The notes beneath the pieces were generated by a model. The model was not told the DNA's origin. It worked only from the letters and a program-made list of their open reading frames with translations, and did no database searches. This document shows, piece by piece, positions 6,002-13,118 of a stretch of DNA of 13,195 nucleotides. Position 1 is the stretch's first letter, and each line of letters starts with the position of its first letter. The position numbers were made by a program, and so were the translations under genes. The DNA lies in the NCBI GenBank assembly GCA_964432835.1, contig CAYSPA010000031.1:1-13195 (forward strand), in the 5' to 3' direction. Source of the stretch: B18-G2 sp964432835. GTDB taxonomy: Archaea > Thermoplasmatota > E2 > DHVEG-1 > B18-G2.

Positions 6002-7108
6002 CTATCGGTTCAGCGGAGTTCTCTCGACCTCGAGTCTGTCTGCAGTGGGATACTCCTCCACTATATAACAATCGAGACCTTCTTCTTTCAAATCCCCCGC
6101 TATCTCTTCAAGTATCCACGGGGCGATTTCTATTCTCCTTTTTTCACCATCATATCTTATCAGATTGCGTGGTATCCCGTATCTTTCGATGAGAGAGTTC
6201 ACGAAATTTTTATCTCTACACTCCACAACACCTTTGATTAACAGACCTTCATCAGTAACAATATCCATATCTCCAGCAACATTCTTCGCTCTCCTCTTCA
6301 ACCTGTTCTTCATCTGTACCGCATCTTTGAAAGATGATGAGCAATAATGGAGACCAAGGGAAACCTCTTCATGGAGTTCCTCTATCACAGATATTGCTGT
6401 TTCCTCGCTTCCTTTCACTGCAGATGATATCTCATTCTTAACGTCGAAGCCCCTCTTAATCAACTCATCGGCATTGGTGGGAGAAAACTCCAGTTCGTTC
6501 AGATTGACCCATTTCAAGCCAATACCATCGCTCCACATTATGAGAGATTTTATCTCCTCCTCCATGCCCGGAATGGCGGGTATTTCTACGGCAACATCAA
6601 CATCCTCCCTGACGACTTTCTTGATAATCTTGCCAATAGATGACTTCTCCATCCGACTCCAGAAAGGAGGCATAGGGTGAAATCTTATTTCATCGAGTCC
6701 CGCCGATATGAGCTCGCCTATACGCTCTCCGTTTTTCAATCCCGATGTGTACAGATGAATGTGAAACTTCTCTCCGAATATTTCTTTGAGCAGAACTATG
6801 TAATCCCTCGTTCTTTCCCATTTCACGAGGGGGTCTCCCCCGGTTATGCCGGCGCCCTCCGCGTTGATCAGTTCGCATTCCCTGAGTATCTTACCTGTAT
6901 CCTTTTCGTTATCGAGCTTCCACTCGTCAGCATAGATGACATCTTTCTTTCTCTTTTTCTCCGATAAAGGGCAGTAAAAGCACGATGCCGGACATAGACC
7001 TGTCACCAGAAGAACCAGTTTTGCACCTTTTGCACACAGTTTACATCCCGGAGAGAGGGGCTCTGTATAGATGCTATCCCCGTACCATCTCTTTATTTCT
7101 TTTACCAT
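6002..7108 (-). CDS. Radical SAM protein, COG2108-like (related to PFL-activating enzyme)
   Basis: This 368-residue protein has the radical SAM cluster motif CPASCFYCP with C39, C43 and C46 (CxxxCxxC), which holds a 4Fe-4S cluster that cleaves S-adenosylmethionine. A glycine-rich SAM-contact motif follows (GITGGDPL, 87-94), then barrel strands including IHLYTSG (117-123), EIRFHPMPP (140-148) and VAVEIPAIPG (172-181). An extra cysteine pair sits just before the cluster motif (C22, C25 in GCKLC), and another conserved-looking cysteine occurs late in LGLHYCSSS (C256). The pattern fits the uncharacterised archaeal group related to pyruvate formate-lyase activating enzyme (I believe COG2108); the substrate is unknown. 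It stands upstream of the L7Ae operon on the same strand but is separated by a promoter, and is divergent from valS. Confidence 0.85.
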   Translation of the reverse strand: MVKEIKRWYGDSIYTEPLSPGCKLCAKGAKLVLLVTGLCPASCFYCPLSEKKRKKDVIYADEWKLDNEKDTGKILRECELINAEGAGITGGDPLVKWERTRDYIVLLKEIFGEKFHIHLYTSGLKNGERIGELISAGLDEIRFHPMPPFWSRMEKSSIGKIIKKVVREDVDVAVEIPAIPGMEEEIKSLIMWSDGIGLKWVNLNELEFSPTNADELIKRGFDVKNEISSAVKGSEETAISVIEELHEEVSLGLHYCSSSFKDAVQMKNRLKRRAKNVAGDMDIVTDEGLLIKGVVECRDKNFVNSLIERYGIPRNLIRYDGEKRRIEIAPWILEEIAGDLKEEGLDCYIVEEYPTADRLEVERTPLNR

Positions 7109-7138
7109 GTGATCTCGAAGACCGGATAAGGTTAGTAA

Positions 7139-7148
7139 GTTTTATAAG
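7139..7148. promoter_or_regulatory. Symmetric TATA box between divergent radical SAM and valS genes
   Basis: The 67-base divergent gap holds one clear TATA element, GTTTTATAAG, whose core TTATAA (7142-7147) is self-complementary. Its centre is about 31 bases before the valS ATG at 7176 and about 36 bases before the radical SAM ATG at 7108, so it is correctly placed for both genes. Rightward transcription would start within a few bases of the valS ATG, and no ribosome binding site is visible there, which fits a leaderless mRNA. Leftward transcription would give a leader of about nine bases. No second TATA-like element is apparent in the gap. Confidence 0.6.
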
Positions 7149-7175
7149 TTGTCACATTTTCAACGATAACCCAAT

Positions 7176-9854
7176 ATGACGGATTACGATCAAAAGGCGA
7201 TAGAAAGAAAGTGGCAGGAAGCATGGCAGAAGATGGACATCTACCATTTTGACTTCGATAGTGACAAACCCGTGTACAGCATAGATGTGCCACCGAGATA
7301 TGCATCCGGACCCCTTCATGCCGGGCATGCGGTGCATTACACGCATATAGATTTTGTTGCAAGATACAAAAGGATGAGGGGATACAACGTGTTTTTTCCT
7401 CTGTGCTTTGATGTGAACGGTATACCCATAGAGGAAAGGGTAGAGAGACAGCTCGGTATAACAAGGAAGGACATTGAAAGACACGAGTTCATAAAGCTTT
7501 GCTCCGAATTTGCAAAAAAGAATATTGGTAAGATGATAGAGCAGTACATCAAACTCGGAGAAAGTATGGACCCAACCATATATTATCAGACAGACGCCGA
7601 ATACTACCGAAGGTTGACACAGATATCGTTCATAGAAATGTATGAGAAAGGTTTGATTTACCGGGGAGAGTTTCCCGTGAACTGGTGCCCCAGATGCATG
7701 ACCGCGATGGCGGATGCGGAGGTTCAGTATGTCGAGAGAGAAACCTCACTGAACACCATAAAGTTCTACTTCAAGGATGAGCAACCCGAACAGATCCTGA
7801 AGTATCACGGTATAGGTAAGGATGAGAGGGGTTTTTATGTTGAGATAGCAACAACGAGACCCGAGATGCTTCCCTCATGCCAAATCGTGGCGGTCCATCC
7901 AAAGGATGATAGAGCCCCATGGCTTGTTGATAAGATATTGAAGGTTCCTTTCTTTGATAAAGAGGTCAAGATTGTCGCAGATGAGAGCGTCGACCCCAAC
8001 TTTGGAACGGGTATAGTGATGATATGTACTATTGGTGATAAAGATGACCTCAAATGGGTCTTCAAGTACAAATTGCCCATGGAGATGTGTATCGATGAAG
8101 AGGGAAGGATGACGGATATATGTGGAAAGTACAAGGGAATGAAGATAGAAGATGCCAGAAGGGAAATCATCAAAGACCTGGAGAGGGAAGGGTATCTTGT
8201 AAAGAGAGAGAAGTTGAAACAGAACGTTGGAGTATGCTGGAGATGCAAAACACCCATAGAATTCATCCTGACAAAGCAGTGGTTCCTCAAGATCCTTCCT
8301 TTCAAGGACCTCGTACTGAAGACCAGTAATGAAATTAAATGGTATCCGGATTACATGAAAAAGCGACTGGAAGAGTGGGTCAATTCCTTGGAGTGGGACT
8401 GGGTCATATCGAGACAGAGATACTTTGCCACACCCATACCGGTCTGGGAATGTCAGAAGTGCGGACACGTGGTTCTGGCGAGAAAGGAGGACTGTTACGT
8501 TGACCCAACTGTAGATGATCCCCCAGTGGATAAATGCCCAAAGTGCGGCGGCGAGCTAAAGGGAAGTGAGGAAGTTTTTGATACATGGATGGATTCATCC
8601 ATTTCTCCGCTCTATAACACTTTCTGGTACAGGGATGAAAAACTGTTCAAAAAGTTGTATCCAATGAGTTTGAGACCACAGGCCCACGATATAATAAGAA
8701 CATGGGCATTCTATACGATTCTCAGATGCACCCTTCTGACGGGAAAGAAACCATTTGAAAATATCATGATGGGCGGTTTCATACTCTCTGAAGATGGTAC
8801 ACCCATGCACGCAAGTCTGGGAAATGTCATAGACCCCCTTGAAATAATCGAGGAATATGGTACCGATGCCTTCAGATGCTATGCCGCAAGTTGTTCTCTC
8901 GGAGAGGACAATCCGTTCAGAAGAAAGGATGTTATAAGGGGTGTGAGGTTACTAAAGAAGATATGGAACGTAGAGAAGTTCATTTCTCAGTTCCTTCCCG
9001 AAAAAATACCAGAAAAGCCGGACAATCTGAGATTGATGGACAGATGGATTCTCACAAGATACAGCAAGCTTGTAAGGAGATGTACCGAGTTGATGGACAA
9101 TTTCGATTTTTCACAGGCCATGAAGGAGACGGAATATTTCCTGTGGCACGAACTGGCTGACCATTATATAGAAATGGTGAAGAGTTTTCTCTACGAAGGT
9201 AAGTATACGGAGAGCATAGTTTACACGCTCTACAATATTGGTCTGGGTATAGTCAAGTTATTTGCACCGTTTTTCCCGCACATAACGGAAGAGATATATC
9301 ATCGTTACTACAAAGATAAGGACGGTAAGGAAAGTGTGCACGTATCCGACTGGCCGGAAGAAATACTGTTAGATGAGAATGCCGAGAAAGAGGGAGAATT
9401 TGTCAAGAACGTTATAGCTGCGGTGAGGAGGTGGAAAGGAGAAAAGGGTATGGCACTAAATGCGCCTCTCAAAAAGATGATGGTGTTTTCCAGGAGAATG
9501 GAAACACTCGCCAAGTGTGAAGAAGATATCAGATATACCCTCAACATAAAAGAAATCGAGTTCTCATCGGATATGAGCGGGATAGATGAAAAAGCCGTCT
9601 CCATAAAACCTGTTCACGCATCGCTGGGCAAAAAGTATAGAGAGAGAACCAAGGATGTTTGTAAGATTCTTGAAAAACAGGAGCCAGATGAACTTTACAG
9701 AAAACTGAGGGAAAATGCGGAGATCAAGATAGGAGACTTTACAATTACAAGGGATGATGTTAAATTCATCGTCTCATATTCGGTAGCTGGAGAAGAAGTC
9801 GATGTTCTGAATGTGGAAGATACCGTGATAGCTATACCGGTGCACCATGAATAG
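7176..9854 (+). CDS. valS: Valyl-tRNA synthetase, archaeal type
   Basis: This 892-residue class I synthetase charges tRNA-Val. The N-terminal catalytic half has the HIGH-type motif HAGH at 48-51 in SGPLHAGHA. The CP1 editing domain carries TTRPE (226-230) and GTGIVMICTIGDKDD (277-291), a pattern specific to ValRS rather than IleRS or LeuRS. Cysteine pairs C171/C174, C354/C357, C426/C429 and C454/C457 suggest two structural zinc sites. WVISRQRYFATPIPVW (residues 410-425) continues the Rossmann core. The KMSKS loop is PMHAS at 543-547, before LGNVIDP, so both lysines are absent. The alpha-helical anticodon-binding domain begins near residue 620 (MDRWILTRY), and the C-terminus is compact with no long coiled coil, as is common in archaea. 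Everything else looks intact, so I regard it as functional. Its promoter is shared or overlapping with the divergent gene. Confidence 0.95.
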   Translation: MTDYDQKAIERKWQEAWQKMDIYHFDFDSDKPVYSIDVPPRYASGPLHAGHAVHYTHIDFVARYKRMRGYNVFFPLCFDVNGIPIEERVERQLGITRKDIERHEFIKLCSEFAKKNIGKMIEQYIKLGESMDPTIYYQTDAEYYRRLTQISFIEMYEKGLIYRGEFPVNWCPRCMTAMADAEVQYVERETSLNTIKFYFKDEQPEQILKYHGIGKDERGFYVEIATTRPEMLPSCQIVAVHPKDDRAPWLVDKILKVPFFDKEVKIVADESVDPNFGTGIVMICTIGDKDDLKWVFKYKLPMEMCIDEEGRMTDICGKYKGMKIEDARREIIKDLEREGYLVKREKLKQNVGVCWRCKTPIEFILTKQWFLKILPFKDLVLKTSNEIKWYPDYMKKRLEEWVNSLEWDWVISRQRYFATPIPVWECQKCGHVVLARKEDCYVDPTVDDPPVDKCPKCGGELKGSEEVFDTWMDSSISPLYNTFWYRDEKLFKKLYPMSLRPQAHDIIRTWAFYTILRCTLLTGKKPFENIMMGGFILSEDGTPMHASLGNVIDPLEIIEEYGTDAFRCYAASCSLGEDNPFRRKDVIRGVRLLKKIWNVEKFISQFLPEKIPEKPDNLRLMDRWILTRYSKLVRRCTELMDNFDFSQAMKETEYFLWHELADHYIEMVKSFLYEGKYTESIVYTLYNIGLGIVKLFAPFFPHITEEIYHRYYKDKDGKESVHVSDWPEEILLDENAEKEGEFVKNVIAAVRRWKGEKGMALNAPLKKMMVFSRRMETLAKCEEDIRYTLNIKEIEFSSDMSGIDEKAVSIKPVHASLGKKYRERTKDVCKILEKQEPDELYRKLRENAEIKIGDFTITRDDVKFIVSYSVAGEEVDVLNVEDTVIAIPVHHE

Positions 9855-9948
9855 AAGAATTATAGAGTTGCTGAATAAACTTCTTATCATTCTCCTGATT
9901 CTTGCCCTCATAGCCTCCGCCTTCGTCGCCATCATATATCACACTTAA
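9847..9948 (+). CDS. Putative 33-residue single-pass membrane protein overlapping valS
   Basis: An ATG at 9847 opens a 33-codon frame that ends in TAA at 9946-9948. Its start overlaps the last eight bases of valS in another frame, and GGTG at 9839-9842 lies four bases upstream, a good position for an archaeal ribosome binding site. The product has a basic start (MNRR), a short amphipathic stretch, one transmembrane helix (LLIILLILALIASAFVAII, about 12-30) and a short polar end (YHT). I do not recognise a family. Its codons (AGA for Arg, mixed ATA/ATC/ATT for Ile) resemble the neighbours. The frame may arise by chance in T-rich DNA; the coupling to valS and the placement just before the next promoter argue for a real gene, with moderate confidence. 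Confidence 0.5.
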   Translation: MNRRIIELLNKLLIILLILALIASAFVAIIYHT

Positions 9949-9957
9949 ACAACAAAC

Positions 9958-9968
9958 CTTTTATATTA
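9958..9968 (+). promoter_or_regulatory. TATA box of the surface-protein gene (leaderless)
   Basis: CTTTTATATTA at 9958-9968 is a strong TATA element centred about 26 bases before the ATG at 9990. The predicted transcription start falls on or beside the start codon and no ribosome binding site is present, so the mRNA is probably leaderless. The preceding T-run may also terminate the valS transcript. Confidence 0.65.
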
Positions 9969-9989
9969 TCTCCAATTTAATAAACCTTG

Positions 9990-10970
9990 ATGAATAAACT
10001 GGTATCATGCTCGGTCATCATCGGTCTGGTTTTGATAACAATTCTATCTCCCTTCATGACTCACTCGGCTTCAGCAAGGTTTACCCTTATCAAAGCAAAA
10101 TCCGAAACGATCGTGATTCCAGAAAAAGACCATTTCGAAAATGTTGCTCTAAATGAGGAGGTGAAAACGAGTCTGGTGATAATTTACAGTTATTCAAGGT
10201 TCTCGATACCCTCAAATTACTTCCTTCTTTCGCCATCCCCAACGAAGATAAACTTAGAGGTATCGAGTAAACCCGATTGGTGCAGTGTGAAACTGGAAAA
10301 AGAGAATTTATCTGCGGAGATTCCCATGTCTTCCATAATAGTGGGTGGCAACGTTACCCTTGAAGTTGGTGTCTCACTGAAGATAATTTCAAAGAATGCA
10401 CCCGGATATACCGAGGGGGAGATTGTGATAAAGGCGACGTCTTCCCAAAATGGAAACATACAACCCTCCGAGGGAAGTTGCACGATAAAGATCAAGCCCG
10501 GTTTCTACCCGGATGTGAGGGTAAACAGGAGTTTCATCTTTGTAGAGATCTCCCCAGGAGAAAGTAAAAGTGTTCCATTGAAAGTTGAGAATCTCGGAAA
10601 CATGGATATAGTGGCAAGTATTGATGTGAAGAACATATCTGCGATGCCCGAATTTCTCTCCATAAATACCAGCGAAATCAACCCGTTCTCTGTTAAATCC
10701 AACGGTACAAAAACCATCTATCTTGAAGTATCTGCCAAGAAACTGAATAGAAAAATAAACGAGGTATTCTCCATCCCATTGGAAATATCATACCACGCGA
10801 AGGGACACGAAGAACTGAAGGGACCGGCGGTGAGCTTGAATATGGATGTAAAGGTGAAGGGAGGCGAACCACCCTCTTCATTCAATCCTGCGATTATTGC
10901 GGGAATTGTTTCCATAGTGATTGTAGCCATTCTGGTTATACTTCTTCTGATAAGAAAACGCAGGTTGTGA
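9990..10970 (+). CDS. Surface protein: signal peptide, Ig-like domains, C-terminal membrane anchor
   Basis: I do not recognise a named family. The 326-residue product has a Sec-type signal peptide (K3, hydrophobic residues 9-22, likely cleavage after ASA at 27-29) and a roughly 260-residue extracellular part rich in beta strands, Ser, Thr and Asn. Two Ig-like modules are suggested: one to about residue 170, and one starting near DVRVNRSFIFVEISPGESKS that resembles domains found in archaeal and bacterial surface proteins (SVPLKVENLGNMDIVASIDV). At least five N-glycosylation sequons are visible (NVT, NRS, NIS, NTS, NGT). A single C-terminal helix (about 300-321) ends in RKRRL, which gives an N-out, C-in topology. 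The start is the ATG at 9990, which fits the TATA spacing; a TTG one codon earlier is possible. A role in adhesion, sensing or as part of a secreted complex cannot be decided. Confidence 0.8.
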   Translation: MNKLVSCSVIIGLVLITILSPFMTHSASARFTLIKAKSETIVIPEKDHFENVALNEEVKTSLVIIYSYSRFSIPSNYFLLSPSPTKINLEVSSKPDWCSVKLEKENLSAEIPMSSIIVGGNVTLEVGVSLKIISKNAPGYTEGEIVIKATSSQNGNIQPSEGSCTIKIKPGFYPDVRVNRSFIFVEISPGESKSVPLKVENLGNMDIVASIDVKNISAMPEFLSINTSEINPFSVKSNGTKTIYLEVSAKKLNRKINEVFSIPLEISYHAKGHEELKGPAVSLNMDVKVKGGEPPSSFNPAIIAGIVSIVIVAILVILLLIRKRRL

Positions 10971-10983
10971 TTTTCCGCTACAG

Positions 10984-11024
10984 TTTTAAATGACTTTTCT
11001 ATACCCCTTCTCTGAAGGTGGTGA
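10984..11024 (+). promoter_or_regulatory. Promoter and ribosome binding site of the transporter gene
   Basis: TTTTAAAT at 10984-10991 is placed for transcription to begin near 11014. AGGTGGTGAG at 11016-11025 matches the archaeal ribosome binding consensus just before the ATG at 11028. A second AT-rich site (TTTCTATAC, 10996-11004) would start transcription downstream of the ribosome binding site and is therefore less likely. The 57-base gap has no other feature. Confidence 0.5.
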
Positions 11025-11027
11025 GAA

Positions 11028-11594
11028 ATGGCAGATAAAGAGATTCTCTCAAATCCTGCTCCACTTGGGCTGATGGGTTTCGGAATGACAACGGTTCTGC
11101 TGAATCTGCATAACGCAGGGCTATATGCTCTTGGCTCGATGATTCTCTCGATGGGGATATTCTACGGAGGTCTGGCACAGGTTTTTGCGGGTTTGCTGGA
11201 GTACAGAAGGGGCAACACTTTCGGAACGACCGCCTTTTGCTCCTACGGGTTATTCTGGCTGAGTTTTGTCGGGCTCGTGACTTTGCCAGGTGTACTTGGC
11301 ATCAATCCACCGGATTCCAGTGCTGTTGCGGCATACCTGTTCATGTGGGGTCTGTTCACATTCATGATGTTCTTCTCGACGCTCAAGAAAAATGTGGCGT
11401 TAGAAATAGTGTTTCTCTCATTAGCCATTCTGTTCTGGCTCCTTGCCCTCGGAGAGGTTACAGGGATGGAAGTGATAACAAGAATCGCAGGGGTAGAGGG
11501 TATCTTCTGTGGATTTAGCGCGATATACCTTGCCATTGCAGAGGTCACAAATGAGACCTACGGGAGAGAAGTGCTGCCAATAGGGTCAAAGTGA
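11028..11594 (+). CDS. Acetate/succinate transporter family protein (GPR1/FUN34/YaaH, SatP-like)
   Basis: This 188-residue integral membrane protein belongs to the AceTr family. The signature NPAPLGLMGFG (9-19) opens the first helix, and the family core GGLAQVFAGLLEYRRGNTFG (47-66) with TAFCSYGLFWLSF (68-80) follows. Six hydrophobic segments are visible, roughly at 12-30, 34-57, 68-88, 98-117, 122-141 and 150-170, as expected for a hexameric acetate/succinate uptake channel or symporter. Length is typical (SatP is about 188 residues). Substrate is inferred from the family: small monocarboxylates such as acetate, possibly succinate. It has its own promoter and follows the surface protein on the same strand; no acetate-activating enzyme is nearby. 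Confidence 0.9.
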   Translation: MADKEILSNPAPLGLMGFGMTTVLLNLHNAGLYALGSMILSMGIFYGGLAQVFAGLLEYRRGNTFGTTAFCSYGLFWLSFVGLVTLPGVLGINPPDSSAVAAYLFMWGLFTFMMFFSTLKKNVALEIVFLSLAILFWLLALGEVTGMEVITRIAGVEGIFCGFSAIYLAIAEVTNETYGREVLPIGSK

Positions 11595-11654
11595 TTCAAT
11601 CTTTGATTCGGACCTTCCTTCCCTAATCTATTTTTGAAATTCGTGACGTGGATG

Positions 11655-11671
11655 TAAAAAGATTCTTTTTA
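11655..11671. terminator. Palindromic bidirectional T-rich terminator candidate
   Basis: Between the convergent transporter and M18 peptidase genes, TAAAAAGA (11655-11662) and TCTTTTTA (11664-11671) form a perfect inverted repeat around one T. Each strand therefore presents a TCTTTTTA run just past its incoming gene. Archaeal termination depends on such U-tracts. The remainder of the 86-base gap shows nothing else. Confidence 0.6.
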
Positions 11672-11680
11672 TGGATGCTA

Positions 11681-13054
11681 TCAGGATTTTAAGAACTCTC
11701 TGTATGCCAGATACGACGAATATATATCCACCTTGCTCGTCACCTCGTAAGGTGAATGCATGCTGAGGACCGGAGGACCGAGGTCTATAACATCCATGCC
11801 GAGGCGACTGAAGTATTTAGCAACGGTGCCGCCGCCGCCCATGTCGACTTTTCCGATTTCTGCCGCCTGCCAGGGTATCTTAGCTTTGTTGAGCATGTTT
11901 TTGATCTCTGCAACGTATTCAGCGGATGAATCATTGGCCGAATACTTCCCACCGTGACCCGTGAATTTCGAGAGTACAACACCATGACCCAAGGTGCTGG
12001 CATTTTTGAGTTCAAAAACCTCCGTGTAGTTGGGTGTTACTGCCGAGTTGACATCGGCGGATATGACTTTGGAGCTTAACATAACTTTATCTATGTTTGC
12101 ACCGGGGTCTAATTCGTGAATAATGGAGCGTATGAACGTCACGACCTGAGCCGCGGTATTGCCCTCAGAACCTATCTCCTCTTTATCAACGAAGAGACAT
12201 ACCGCCGTATACTCGGGATTCTTTGTATCAAGTATTGCCCGCAGGGATGTGTAAACACACGCACGGTCATCCTGGCCATAGGCGCCTATCATTGATTGGT
12301 CCACACCCACATCTCTGGCTTTCATTGCGGGCACTGCCTCTATCTCTGCCGATATGAAATCCTCCTCCACGATGCCGTATTTCTTGTGAAGTATATCCAG
12401 CATCATCTCCTTGATTTTATCTGAAAATTCTCCTTCAATGGGTCTGTTTCCAAAAACTATGTCGAGACTCTCTCCCGATATGGCCTCATCGAGTCTCTTC
12501 TGATCCTGAACCTTGCGAGATAAGTGAGGCAACAGGTCTGGAACCGTGAACACCGGATCTCCTTCATCCTCTCCTATGTTAAACTCCACCTTTTTACCAT
12601 CCTTTCTGATGATGACTCCATGCAGAGCAAGGGGTATCACAACCCACTGAAATTTTTTTATTCCGCCATAGTAGTGGGTTTCGAGAAGGGCGAGATTGCT
12701 CGATTTATCCTCGTAGAGGGGTATCTGTTTGAGGTCCAGTCTTGGACTGTCCACATGAGATATGATAAGATGTAAACCCTCCTCTATGGGCTTTTTTCCG
12801 TTAACGATGACCGCCGCCTCCTTGCTCCTGTTAACGATCACTTTCCTACCGGATTTTTTGGCTGATTCTTCTATAAATTTGATGGTTTCTCTTTCAGTTT
12901 TTGCTGTGTCCAGAAATTTCTTGTAACCTTCACAGAAGTCGAATGCCTTTTTTATCTGTTCTTTGGTGAAAATCTCCCAAGCGGTCTTTTTCTTGTAAGC
13001 GTATTTACTTTCCCCCTCCTTTTTCTTGGTCTTTTTATCTCCTTTTTTGGCCAT
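11681..13054 (-). CDS. M18 family zinc aminopeptidase
   Basis: This 457-residue protein matches M18 aminopeptidases (aspartyl aminopeptidase/aminopeptidase I family), dinuclear-zinc enzymes that form dodecameric shells and remove N-terminal residues from peptides in the cytosol. Putative zinc and catalytic residues are H100 in SHVDSPR, D262 in GQDDRA, E292/E293 in DKEEIG, D334 in SADVN and H433 in SMHSPYE. Dodecamer-interface and active-site stretches such as ETHYYGGIKKFQWV and IPLALHG resemble the clostridial/Thermotoga subgroup. The N-terminus has a lysine-rich extension (about residues 2-25). I chose the ATG at 13054 because GTGATC just upstream (13063-13058) looks like its ribosome binding site; a GTG start at 13063 would add three residues. 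Horizontal acquisition from bacteria is possible but not shown. Confidence 0.92.
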   Translation of the reverse strand: MAKKGDKKTKKKEGESKYAYKKKTAWEIFTKEQIKKAFDFCEGYKKFLDTAKTERETIKFIEESAKKSGRKVIVNRSKEAAVIVNGKKPIEEGLHLIISHVDSPRLDLKQIPLYEDKSSNLALLETHYYGGIKKFQWVVIPLALHGVIIRKDGKKVEFNIGEDEGDPVFTVPDLLPHLSRKVQDQKRLDEAISGESLDIVFGNRPIEGEFSDKIKEMMLDILHKKYGIVEEDFISAEIEAVPAMKARDVGVDQSMIGAYGQDDRACVYTSLRAILDTKNPEYTAVCLFVDKEEIGSEGNTAAQVVTFIRSIIHELDPGANIDKVMLSSKVISADVNSAVTPNYTEVFELKNASTLGHGVVLSKFTGHGGKYSANDSSAEYVAEIKNMLNKAKIPWQAAEIGKVDMGGGGTVAKYFSRLGMDVIDLGPPVLSMHSPYEVTSKVDIYSSYLAYREFLKS

Positions 13055-13080
13055 GCTGATCACATTTTGCTGGATATCGT

Positions 13081-13118
13081 CTGAAAATAAAAAGATAACT
13101 GGATGTCTGGCTTTTCAG
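13081..13118 (-). promoter_or_regulatory. Probable M18 peptidase promoter flanked by an inverted repeat
   Basis: On the minus strand TTTTTATTTT (13093-13084) is a TATA-like element about 26 bases upstream of 13063, giving a leader of roughly nine bases before the ATG at 13054. CTGAAAA at 13081-13087 and TTTTCAG at 13112-13118 form a 7-base inverted repeat that covers the TATA element, a possible operator. The pairing is short and could be chance. Confidence 0.4.

Noticed and set aside
5476..6192. A 238-codon open frame on the plus strand
   Set aside because: It runs antisense through S28e, L7Ae, their promoter and the end of the radical SAM gene, all well supported; composition is that of a shadow (many Phe, His, Leu).
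7875..8468. A 197-codon open frame on the minus strand inside valS
   Set aside because: Completely inside the well-supported ValRS coding region, with no promoter, ribosome binding site or family motif of its own.
7176..9854. Isoleucyl- or leucyl-tRNA synthetase identity for the large synthetase
   Set aside because: The editing-domain segment GTGIVMICTIGDKDD and the ISRQRYFATPIPVW region fit ValRS; IleRS and LeuRS differ at these positions.
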